A stretch of 64,000 bases of DNA, taken from contig WOAB01000593.1 in the NCBI GenBank assembly GCA_027886185.1, positions 273,001-337,000 on the forward strand. The letters run 5' to 3'. Positions 46,254-56,970 of the stretch are shown here, piece after piece (the stretch's first letter is position 1; the number at the start of each line of letters is the position of its first letter). The notes below the pieces were generated by a model. The model saw only the letters and a program-made list of their open reading frames with translations, searched no databases and was not told where the DNA came from. Both the position numbers and the translations under genes were made by a program. The stretch comes from Rheum nobile (taxonomy: Eukaryota; Streptophyta; Magnoliopsida; Caryophyllales; Polygonaceae).

Positions 46254-48709
46254 AGACTTGTAAGTGAGAGCGCATGACATCTTCGAGCCTTTCTTTAGGG
46301 TGCCCAGTGAAACAGATTCATGCAGCAAGGACCCTTTAGGCCGCGCGATAGACGAGGCTTACTTGGAAGATGACCCGGGACAAGTCCAGAGGAGGCTTCT
46401 TCGACATCTTCATCATCTTTTTCATCTCCTGGTCCTTCACGACCAACTTTCGCGAGGAGTGGTGTTGTGGGTTACGGGGGTGTTGAAACAATTTATTTGG
46501 ATTCTGAAGAGACACCAGAGGCCGCGGTGCCAGGAGGAAGACGGGTAAGGATTACTAAGAGAACTCCGCGAGAGGGTGTAGTGTCTCATTCTCACGCGGT
46601 GAATCCTGATACTGAGTCTTCTCATCGGGAAGTGCACGAGGAGAGTTTGACTAATTTCCCAAGTCATAGGTTGGATGTGGAACCTCCACCTCCTGCCGTA
46701 GTAAATCCACAAGAGATACCAATGGTGCTATGCCCAGAAGATGAGGACATGCGCGACATGGGAGCGCACACTAAGATTTCTCTTCAAACCTTAGAAAGGT
46801 TAGCGGTAGAGGTTCCTTGGCCTAGGGGTGTTGAATTATGCTTACCCGAGATTCAGGGGACTTCCTTGGCGCGTTATGAAAATTGTCTAGTGGTCAACTT
46901 GTTTAGCTTAGAAGGGGGATTTCATTTGCATTTAGCTGATCACTACCGCGAGTTTCTAGCCATGTCTGGTTTGAGTCCCGCGCAGTTATACCCCAATGCT
47001 TGGAGATATTTTAGTGGTTATACTATGCGATGTTACAAGGAGGGGATAACCCCTGACGCGCAGCACATGCATTGCCTCTTTACTATGAAATATGAGAAGG
47101 GAATGTGCAATTTTAGTCTTCCAACCCTAAAGGTGATTAGCAAGCTTTCAAATGTGGGGAAATGGAAGGATAGATGGTTCTTAGTGAAGGGTTCTTCAGA
47201 ATATTTGTTTAACTACCAAATATATCATGCACCCTTCAGGAGGCCTAAGAAGCCTAAATAGCGGGATATTGATGCGTGCAAGTCTAGCTTTTGCAATGAT
47301 GGGGATGCTCCAGATTTCAAGAGGTTGATCACGCATGGAAATTTAGAGAAGGCGGGTTTAAGCTTATCGCGGTCAAGTGATCGCGTCGAGGGGGGTGGGA
47401 ACTAATCTTTTCATATATTCTTGTTGTATTATATTTTTTATTTTTTATTTTTTATTTTTTTGTTTGAATATTGTTTTGAATGTGGCTGGTGTGTTTTGCA
47501 GACATAGTGAGTTCTTCACTATTGCTGAGCAGTAGGGGGAAGCAAAGCAAGGGAGGGGAGGTTTTGCCTCACACGGTAATTCTTGAAGGACAAGGGACAT
47601 CAGCTCCTACCGCGGAGGATGATCCGGTTGCAACGCAGACCACAGTGGTTGAGGCAACTAGCACTACGCGGCCACCAGTGGCTCCGACTAGGATACAAGG
47701 CAAAAGCAAGCAACGCCACGAAGGGAAGCAAGGAGCTTCTGCGGCCAAGAGGGCTAGGGTGGGGGCCCCAGCTGGGACCAGCTTTGTTAAGAGTGGATAT
47801 GCTATTAACATGGATGTTGTCAGGAGGTATGCTGTCTCTGCCCATGCCGTGGCAGATTTGAGCAAACTAGGGGTTCCGCGGGGTGCTTGTGTTGCGGAAA
47901 AGGGTGGTTTCAGACTTTACCAGCAGCCCATCTGGAGTATGAGACCCTTAAGTACTTGGAGATGGTATGTTTTTTCTGCTTTTGAGGGATAAAATTTCTT
48001 TTGGTAACTTCATATTCATTACCTTGTTATCATTACTATATATTTAATGATTATTATTCCTCTCTCTTTTTCTCTTTTCTTTCTTTTTTATAAGGCTCGT
48101 TTGTGGTTTCTAGGCACTGCTTCGTATTGTAAATCTTTAGAGACTGGGTACTTAGAGTTGGAAGAGGGACGTAGGGCTAGAAGGCAGTTAGAGAAACACT
48201 AGAGGCAGATAGATGAGCTTTATGCTGAACGCGATGACGCTAGGAACGAAGCCTCAGAGGCTAGGAAGGAAGTTGCTGAAGCGAAGAAGGAGAGCATTGA
48301 GGCGATGAAGGAAATAGAAGACATGAAGAAGGCATTAGTGAAGAAGGGAAAAGAGATGGATAAATTGAAGGCCGCGAATGAGGCTATCATGATGGAGCGT
48401 GATGCCGTGGAGGAAAGAGCTCGACAGGAAGGCGAAAAGGCGCAAAAGGAGAGTAACATGGCCAACAATGCGGTCTGTGTATATTTGTCATCCAAGGAGT
48501 ATAAACTGAGGAGGGTAGAGGAGATTGTGCCTCACTCGGAGCAAGGTATTAGGATTGGGGTCAGGCAAGTTGTGGCAAAGTATGGAGGGGTCGATCCTCA
48601 TATTGTCTATTTCAAGCGGGAGTACACGAGTCTCTTTGGGGAGCCGAAAATCCTTGACTCGGATGAAGAGGGTCGTGATGTGGCTCATGATCTTGGGCAT
48701 GATATGTAA
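46254..48709 (+). pseudogene. Decayed 'putative gypsy type transposon' gene with introns
   Basis: After an acceptor TTTCAG (46253) an ATG at 46274 reads MTSSSLSL but soon meets TAG, so the 5' part is broken. The long frame 46372-47258 holds a block (GGFHLHLADHYREFLAMSGLSPAQLYPNAWRYF) like the domain called 'putative gypsy type transposon' (PF04195 type). It has a TAG at 47259-47261 with the frame open after it. Introns: acceptor TTTTGCAG at 47501 (donor uncertain, near 47395); donor GTATGT at 47965 and acceptor at 48094. The last exon is a Glu/Lys-rich coiled coil (about 48220-48470) with TAG at 48200-48202, ending at 48709. Role unknown; the family belongs to gypsy-type elements. Confidence 0.65.
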
Positions 48710-48954
48710 GTGGATGTTCAACCCACACTGGCAGCGAACGAGTAGATTCTAGGCGACGACAATTACTGAATGATTGGGCGGGTTTACTAGAATATCTTCC
48801 TTTTTTATTTCCTATTGCGTAAGATGTTTAAGTAGAACACTTGTGTCTATTTAGGAGTCAAAGACAAGTAAGTTTTAATTTACCTGATGTGGATGAACCC
48901 TTTGTTTTATGGCTATATGACTTGGCCTTTGGCATTGCTTGCTTATTTCCAGTT
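48710..48954. other. 3' flank of the retroelement gene up to the LINE junction
   Basis: No gene. It ends at a junction 'ccagtt' where LINE copy 2 begins mid-reverse-transcriptase; 'agtt' is shared by both sides. Confidence 0.6.
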
Positions 48955-50875
48955 TTGGTTTGAAGATTTCCGTCGGGCCATTATTGACAAGCACCGAAAA
49001 GGAAACAGTTGTTATACATTCTTTTATCCAAATAATGAATTTTTCGTGAAATCCAAATTTCTCCATAGTTTTAAGAATGAAATTCCATTCAATTATATCG
49101 TATGCTTTTTCCATATCTAGTTTAATGGCAATAAAACCTTCATTTCCTTGGTTTGCTTTGAAGCAATGAAAGATTTCATGGGCAATTAAAATATTATCTT
49201 GAATTGCTCTGTTTGCAACGAAAGCTCCATGTAATGGGTGGATTAATTTTTCCATAGTATTTTTTAGTCTTGTTGTCAAGATTTTTGATATTATTTTATA
49301 AATTATAGAGCATAGACTTATAGGTCTGTATTGGTTTGTAGAATTCAGATTATCACATTTTGGGATTAAGATATAAATGTATGGTTAATTTGTTTGAGTA
49401 ATTTCCCGGAGAGAAAGAAACTTTTAACAACTTCAATCACCGATGGGCCAACAATATCCCAATATTTTGGGTAGAATTTTGCTGTCATTCCATCTGGTCC
49501 AGGTGATTTATCTGAACCAATGTAAAAAACATCCTTCTTGATCTCTTCATTAGAGACACTCTTTATTAAATCTGAATTATCTTCTGTGGAGATTTCATTA
49601 TGGATTAGTTCAAGGTTATCACGTAAGAGACCTTCGTTCATTTCTTCACTTTAGAATCTTTTAATAAAATCATTTCTGGTTTCATTCCTAATAGTTTCTT
49701 CCCCAATAATGCTAGTTCCTTCTTGGGTTTTATATTCCTTGATGATTTTTCTATTTCTTCGTCCACTTGCAATTGTATAAAAGTAGCTGGCATTTGTATC
49801 TGAATATTTAATATGCTTTACTTTAGCTCTTTGATTCTAGAAGATCTTTTGGAAGCCATGGATTTTTTTTTCAATAAGTCTAATCTGTTTTTGAATTAGG
49901 TTACTGTTGGAATTTGTACAAATTTCAACTTGAATATCAGAAAGTCGATTTTCAATATTTTGTAGTTAGGTAAAAACATTACCGGAAGTGCTCTTGTTCC
50001 ACGTTTTGGCGTGTTTTTTTAAAAGCTTTGTTTTGGAGACAAGGTCAAACATCCTGGAGCCATGAAAGGTTGTTCTCCAGGCTTGTTTAACAACGTTCCT
50101 AAAATCCTATCTTGTCATCCAGACTTTTTCAAATTTGAAAGGTTGGTTTTTAAGAGGTATGGAAGATGTAAGTTCAATCGAAATAGGGCAGTGATCCGAG
50201 TCGTAAAGGCATAGTGTTTGGAACAAATATTATGATACCATTGTAGAATCTGGTGATGGACCAGAACTCTGTAAAGTTTTTTGTAAATGTTGTTTATTTC
50301 AGTTTTATTTTTTCGCCAGGTAAAGGCATTCCCTAGAAAGGGAATATCCAGAAGTTCGCATTCATTTTTAAAGTATCGTAATCTTGTGAATTTTGACAAA
50401 GGTGTGGGTAGTCCTCCCATTTTTTCAGAAGGATCATGTATCTCATTAAGGTCGCACATAATAATACAAGGATAGATGCTATTTTTGATAAATGAAATAA
50501 TGGCATCCCAAAATTCATTTTTACCCGACTCATATGGTGGGGGATAGGTAAGACTGAGCATTGTTTTAATGTTTGTACACTTATTTGTATATTTAATACT
50601 GACAAATCTTGATTCAATTTTATTAATTTCAAGGGTTTCATTTGTTAGTTGGTAAGATTTCCACATGACACAGATACCCCCTGATAATCCAGTGGCCGAG
50701 ACATAGTAAAAATGATCAAACTCAACTTTTTTCAAAAGTTTTTCACTTGGTTATTTGTTCGTTCTTATTTCAAATAATGCGAGTAATTGAATCCGTTCAA
50801 CCTTGCAGAAGGATTCAATATCCATCCAAATGTTTTTTTTTCAATCCCTCGACAATTCCAGGTTGTAATCTTCAT
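48955..50875 (-). pseudogene. LINE copy 2 ORF2: endonuclease and partial reverse transcriptase
   Basis: ATG at 50875 and endonuclease to about 50115, with a shorter T run near 50830 that shifts the frame in the first 20 codons. The reverse transcriptase fragment contains GSDKSPGPDGMTAKFYPKYW (about 49530-49470) and KLDMEKAYDIIEWNF (about 49120). A stop replaces a codon near 49652. It is cut off at 48955, before the catalytic xxDD box. Confidence 0.88.
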
Positions 50876-52596
50876 AAAACACCAATGACATTATCGCCCC
50901 ATATTCAAAGGTTATTAAGGGTGTTGTTGTAATTTTTCTTGTCTTGTTTTTTATACCAAATAAAGGTAGACAATAGTTTATACTCACTGTAACAAATAAG
51001 ATGAAGGTTTGTTTTTGATCCTTTACTAATTAGAAACCTTATTGTTCTGTTTCTATAATTGTCATTCCACATATTCCTTCTAAAACATAGAATACATTTA
51101 TGCCAGTGTGAGGTTTTGGTTTTAACATAGTCAATATTGTACATGGTAAAATACATGTTCTCACCGACAATATATTTGAGAGAAAGTCTTCTTCCTTGTT
51201 TGAGAGGAAAGCTATGATTGATACATTAGATGTCTGGGTATTCATATGTGCTGAGATACATTTCAATGTTCCAGAGTTGTTGTCAAAGACATTCTTAATT
51301 GATAAGTACAAGGCTTTCGAGGGAAAAAAAGATTTACACAGCGAGTAATAAATTTCTTGAACATTTGGTTCACTCAAAAGAGAAGTAGATTCATTCCTAA
51401 GATTGGTGGAGCCCATCACCATGGGATATATACACCCATCAGACATCAGCTCCAAAACTATTTGTTCATGTAGCATAGATATAACATTATAGCTAAGTTT
51501 GTTCAATGTGTATATGTTCAAAGAGTGGCAATGGTACGGTTCAACCTTGCACTTTTGTATATAGGCTGAAAGTCTTCTTCCTTGTTTAAGTTCTTGGTTT
51601 GTGGGATGATGATGCTTGACAATTCTTGGACACCGATCAAAGAAGCCAAAAAATAGTAAGTTTTACTTTGTAAAAGATTATGAAGAAAGGGGTAGAAAAC
51701 CACCTCCATGAAGCTGTTAAGCCAAATGTGACTTTTCCAAGTCATAAACCTATACATAATATGTTTTTTCAAACCAACAAGGATTAGCCAGCTAATCACA
51801 TTCCAGAGTTCAAAGTGGCATTTTTCATTCACAAAAGGATAAAACTGGGGGGCATAAAATAAATAACAAACACCAAAACAATCCCCACAAAGATTTTCAG
51901 CCAAATTGTTCAGTAGAGTCCAAATTTTACAATTTTGATGGTTCCTCAATCGAGAGTATTTGTTCATATTGGAAAGACCATTACAGTTCAAGTGGTATTC
52001 CACCTTAGTAGAGGCATTCAAGCAAGGTTCAATGTGGTAGTAGAGATCAACACTCAGAAAGTATAAAAACTCATACCATTCAATATAAAAGGTCTAGACA
52101 ACATCAATAATATAACCAAGCAAAGAGGTCTCTTTAAGTTTTAAAATATTTTTTCTCACATCAGATAGCTTAGACAGGTACAACTCCATGTCAATAATAG
52201 GTTTTGTTAAAAGATTGAGATTAGTAGTCTCAGAGTTAGGATCAGAATTGGCTTTAGCCACAAGAGGAGGGGTCACCTCAGAAGATTTTGAGACAGAGGC
52301 CGAGTTCATAGTTATTGTTTTTGGTACCAACATAAGGGTTAAAGGTACTGAAGAGGTGCAAAGCGCCTCCTTCATGGTTTTCTTCCCCTTGTCCATGAGA
52401 TTTGAAAAGGGAAAGAGAAACACACTAGTACAAACAAAGAAATAGAAATAACAAGGGCAACAAATATGAAAACCAGAGAGTAAGAAAGCAAGATTTAAGT
52501 ATTGGAGTGTCGAGTTCTTCAAGTCAAGTGTGAGATATATAGTTACGAGAATAGCAAGCAAATAAGCCAACAGAAGAAAGAAAGTAGAGAGGGAAG
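50872..52596 (-). pseudogene. LINE copy 2 ORF1 region, 3' part
   Basis: The segment 52570-52094 keeps one frame where copy 1 has a 1-bp insertion. Further stops include one near 50905, shortly before the ORF2 start. The 5' rest of ORF1 continues at 63873-64000 on the other side of the Athila-like element. Confidence 0.65.
52592..52596. repeat. Target-site duplication GGAAG of the Athila-like element
   Basis: Matches 63873-63877. LINE copy 1 shows the unoccupied site with a single GGAAG at 43516-43520. Confidence 0.95.
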
Positions 52597-53884
52597 TGAT
52601 AACAGGAATTTTGTCGTTCTAATTCCTACTATGCAAGAAATCCAAACAAAACCTAAAACGCAGTCTTAGGCAAGTAAGGGTCGATCCACAGGGAAACACA
52701 ATCTATCGCAGTATGTAAAGTGTATGTCAACTGAAGTAACCAAAGGGGGGGATTTTGTTTGTTTGTAGAGTAACCAAGCATGCAAAAGTAAGTAAGCAAT
52801 TAAAGTGCTGAAATCAAGTATGGGGAAGGCACTTAGTCAAACAATATCCACTAATCGAATGACAAGTTGATCATAGAAACCACTCAAAATCGCATGCAAT
52901 GGCAATTCCAATTCCTTTTCAAAAGTATCTAATAGCACAACCAGATACTATTAGAACTAACTAGTTAAACAACCCTGATCAAGATTCAATTTAACAACAG
53001 CTTTATCGCATTCAAAAGTATCTAATAGCACAACCAGATCAAGATTCAATTTAACAACAGCTTTATGGATAGGAATATAGTTGGACACAACCTAGAATAA
53101 AACAACCAGTTTTTACCCTAAGATGCAAATCAATTCTCTTCTGCATAAGATTAGCACAACCAGTTACTAACACGATGCATTTGCTACTAAGGAATAGATA
53201 TGCTCAACCATTAACAATCTAGACCTAGCAATAGATAAATACCAACAAACCCTAGTTGATCAGACTAGAAATTACCAATATCAATCATAAGATTCAAGCA
53301 AGAGAAAAGATAAAAGCCAAAGCAATAGATTAAAAGTAAGAAACTTACAACTGAATCAAACGAAGAGCTTCAATGTCTGACTAAGCAAGAGAGGCTTAGT
53401 TCTTCATAGCAAGGGAAATACGTAAGAAATAAAACTAGGGTTCCGAGATAAGAAAAGAACAAGTCTTCTCAACCCTTAAATACCAAAGGGAATTTAATCT
53501 GAAAATAACTTAAAATAAAAACAAAACGTAATAAAATAAAATAACTAAAACCGAAAAGGAAAATCGGCTCGGCGCTTCGTCCAACAGCGGCGGCGGCCGC
53601 TGCTTTTCCCACGGCGATCGCCGTAATCGAGGCGGTCGCTGCAATTACACGGCGGTCGCCGTTTCAATGTCATAGCTGAGGTTCTCCAGGGGGGATTAAC
53701 GGCGGTCGCCGTTGTTATGCGGCGGTCGTCGTAATTCTGCTTCTTCATACTTCGCTCCTCAGCTCCAAAAACGCAACTTCCGCGCCTCCTTGCCAAGTCT
53801 CCAAATCATCACTAGAGCATCCTAAAATACCACTAAAATCATGCCAAAACTCCGTCAATACACGCAACATAATTGTGTGTATCA
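52597..53884 (-). repeat. 3' LTR of the Athila-like element
   Basis: 1,288 bp. It carries a 60-bp insertion (52981-53040) assembled from two nearby LTR words ('aagattcaatttaacaacagctttat' and 'ttcaaaagtatctaatagcacaaccagat'), absent from the other LTR; it lacks 9 bp and 5 bp present there. Confidence 0.95.
53473..53732 (-). promoter_or_regulatory. LTR promoter with six ACGGCGGTCGCCGT-type palindromes
   Basis: Minus-strand TATA-like GGTATTTAAGGG (53473-53484). About 100-250 bp upstream lie palindromes at 53586-53601, 53611-53624, 53630-53642, 53649-53662, 53699-53712 and 53719-53732. Neighbours start 19-20 bp apart, and the second group repeats the first after about 70 bp. Stem ACGGCG/CGCCGT, centre GT or AT. 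In the other LTR the same units lie at 63565-63711. Role as a factor-binding array is inferred. Confidence 0.65.
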
Positions 53885-53899
53885 AACTCCCCCACACTT
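53885..53899 (-). other. Polypurine tract, Athila-like element
   Basis: Minus AAGTGTGGGGGAGTT ends directly at the 3' LTR start (53884). A similar tract lies at 54557-54571. Confidence 0.88.
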
Positions 53900-54636
53900 G
53901 AATCTCTACTCGTCTCGAGTGGATAGAGAACTACCACCCATCACCAATAAGTACCTAGATCATCAACATGCAAGGAAAGCCCACAACCAAGAGTAACAGC
54001 ATGTACATGAAAGCTCAACATCCTTCAACCAACCAATCACAACACAACTACACCCTCAACACCAGCATCATAATCAGCACAACATCAACACAAACATATG
54101 CAATATCCACAACTTCAACCACAACAGCCAACTCAATACACATCCAAGCTTAAGGGCAAGCAGAATACTTTCCCCAAGCTTATCCCGGTCATCCAAAAAT
54201 GAAAGTAACCACTAGTCCTAACCTCCATCTATGACTCCTTATGTCTCCCTCAATGGCCTACCCGACAATCCTTCTTTGTCTCCTCATCTTATGTCGCCCC
54301 GCCGGTAAAATGAGATCCTAGAAAACACTCCTTTTCTTTTCACTCATTTTGCCTAGGAGCCCTTTCGGGTTTTCATCCTAGCCACTCATTTCATTTTATC
54401 ATAGATGGACTCACCGCCTCACATCACTCTGAATCCACTTTTGCCCAGGCCTAGTGCCTGTCGGATTACCTGCTTTTTACCTGGACCGCCCTTTCGGGTT
54501 TTCAGCCCATCCCAAGATTTTTTTTTTTAATATACTAGCAATAATAAATACATAATCCACTCCCCCACACTTAAAATAAGCATTGTCCTCAATGATATCA
54601 GACATAATAACAGAGGAGAAGTGAAGAATGTACCTA
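53900..54636 (-). other. 3' untranslated region of the Athila-like element
   Basis: No gene. It contains repeated 'ccctttcgggttttc' words (54360 and 54489) and a second polypurine-like tract at 54557-54571 (minus AAGTGTGGGGGAGTG). Confidence 0.65.
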
Positions 54637-55968
54637 CTACTGCGGCGGTGGTGGGAAATCGGGATATTGGGAACCCATGAAAAGGTTCCACTGCCTCATC
54701 TGTTCCTCCAAGGCTTGAATGTCCTGGGCCTGCGTCGCGTAGTGATCCCTGGACTCCTGGCGGAAGTCAATGAACTCCTGGTGGTAGGCAGCAAAGTCCG
54801 ACTGCATGGACTGCTGGCGAGAGTCAATCCCCTGGACCATTTCCCAAGTCTGTCTCTGGTAATCCTGAGACGGTCCAGCAGCAGCGGTAGCCTGTACCGC
54901 ATGCATAGCAGTGTCCTCATCATCATTGGCATCATCATCCTCATCCTCACTGTCATCATCATCCTGAGCAACACTTCCAGCTGGCACGAGATGCACCCCA
55001 GGGGCTCCCACCCGGTAACTGCTCACATCAAAGTCTCTGTAGCGCGGGCCACAGGCCACCTCAAACGGAAAAGGGATGGGGAATTTGTAGATACCCCGCG
55101 TGCCATACAGCCAGAACTTCGGGTTAGACCCGGTCCCGGATATCACAGTGGAAGTCCTGAGCTGCTTCCAATCATATGTAAAAGCAGGAGAGAGTTGCTG
55201 GGAAGGGTCGGGTTGCTCGAGACCCAGGTGGCGGCCTATCAAAGTGATCATGCCCCCAATGACGATCTTCTGCCCCTTGTTATCCTGAAATTTTCTGCAC
55301 GCATCAATAAAATGGGTGCGTCAATCCCACACCAGAGGGCACTCGGGGGTCATACTCCATACAGCATACAAATCGTCGTACGGGAGCTTGTTCAATTCGG
55401 ACTGGCCATGGAAGGTCATCCGCACTACTTTATGTGCTAGTCGCAGGCCCGGATGCGACCACTTGTAATTGTACTCCCCATCCTGCGGGTTGTAAACATT
55501 GGACCCTGTGGAGTGGTACCAAAAGGGGAAGCAACCATTGGCGGCGTTCCACGCCTGCGCAGAAGATGGTGGCCTGGTAATCCCAAGCGCTAGATCAAGG
55601 TCCGTCCAGGACATAGAGTGCCTGCTACCACCCAAACTAAATGTGATCCTCTCCTCATCGTAATGACTATCAAAGCTGGCCAGAAACTCCACAGTCCAGT
55701 TGGGGAATGTGGGCGCCGCAAAATGGAAGAAACTACCCAGCCCACCATTGACAAAAAGCTCCTGCGTACTCTCATATATTTGCAACTCCCGCAGAGTGTC
55801 TGGATCAAAGAATAATGTGGACTGAAAAGCCCTCTCCTGCAAAAGCCTCCTACGAGCCTCCTCAACCTTGTTACGGGAGGCCTCAACCCCCGATGATTTT
55901 TTTCGAGAGGGCTCACCTCCCGTTGATTTCTTCCGGGAAGACAATGAGCGTTTCAAAAATCCCGACAT
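54637..55968 (-). pseudogene. ATHILA-type third ORF with one stop
   Basis: Start MSGFLKRSLSSRKK at 55968. The first half has SFHFAAPTFPNWTVEFLASF and a WTDLDLALGI block, recognisable as the Athila ORF family found after pol. A TGA at 55321-55323 interrupts it, and the same frame continues to 54637. The second half ends in an acidic run (DDDDSEDEDDD) and a Gln-rich, coiled-coil-like tail. I see no signal peptide or clear membrane anchor, so an envelope role is not supported by this copy. Function of the family is unknown. A separate promoter or spliced RNA would be needed for its expression. Confidence 0.85.
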
Positions 55969-56970
55969 CTCAATAATCCCAACTACTAGCAACAGCAAAA
56001 GCAGAACATGGAGGGAATAAAAAATAAAATCACCAGATTTGACGAAACGGCGGTCGCCGGGTTGAGCGGCGGTCGCTGCTAAGAACGGCAGTCGCCGTGT
56101 TGAATGCGGCGGTCGCCGTTTTCAATTTTCACAGATTCTGCAGATTTCCGAAACGGCGAGTGACGACGGCGACCTTGGCTGGCGGCGGGCAAGCGGCGAG
56201 CGAAGTTGGCGGCGAGCTGGCGCGGCGGTCGCCGGATCTGGGGTTGAGGGGGAGTGGCGAGAGAGAGAGAGAGGGGAATGGGAAAGTGAGGGAGAGGGTA
56301 GGGGGGTAGGTTAGATGATAGGTCTGGGAAGGGGGGGGCATTTTTTTTTTTTTTGGCTTCTACCCCCGTTTGGTTTTAACGGGTTTCTTTTTATGCCTTT
56401 TGCACCCTGTTTAAGGTTTTCTCAGGGTCAATTTTTTTTGGATTTTTGACTTTTTCTCCCCGTTTAAGGTCTTTTCGGGGATTTATTTTCTGTCTTTTGT
56501 GCTCCGTTTAGGGTTTTTTTCGGGGCCCATTTTTTTTTGCGAAAATTAAAAGAAAAGGAAAAAAGAATCGAACCTGAAACGGCGGTGGTCGCCGTGATTA
56601 AACGACGGTCGCCGTCATTTGATGCAAACAGCATGATCGAGGAGGGGTGAAACGGCGGGCGCCGTATGGAGGGAGGCGGTCGCCGTAATTGCGGCGGTCG
56701 CCATAATTAAACGGCGATCGCCGTTTTGAAGTCGTAGGCAACCTCCATGGTGGGCAATTAACGGCGGTCGCCGTAAGTTACGCGGCGGTCGCCGTTAACA
56801 CCTTCTTCGATTTTTCACGTTTCTACAGGTGAGTTCGACACATAAATACAGAAACAAAAGGGAAATAACTAGAATTGACTAAGGGAAAGGAAAAGAAATT
56901 ACCTAATCATCGGGTTGCCTCCCGAGAAGCGCCGTAGTTAACGTCGTGGCTCGACTCAGTGTAGGTTCAA
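55969..56970 (-). promoter_or_regulatory. Palindrome-rich spacer upstream of the third ORF
   Basis: No coding frame. ACGGCGGTCGCCGT-type units occur in two groups: 56047-56119 plus 56219-56233, and 56579-56794 (eight units). The stretch 56690-56815 is recognisably homologous to the LTR block 53630-53750: units with the same spacing separated by 'aac(c)tccatggtgggcaattaacgg' versus 'aggttctccaggggggattaacgg'. Thus part of the LTR control region is duplicated ahead of the third ORF. Promoter activity is inferred. Confidence 0.6.

Noticed and set aside
54637..55968. Envelope protein gene
   Set aside because: The frame matches the Athila third-ORF family, but no signal peptide or membrane anchor is visible in this copy.
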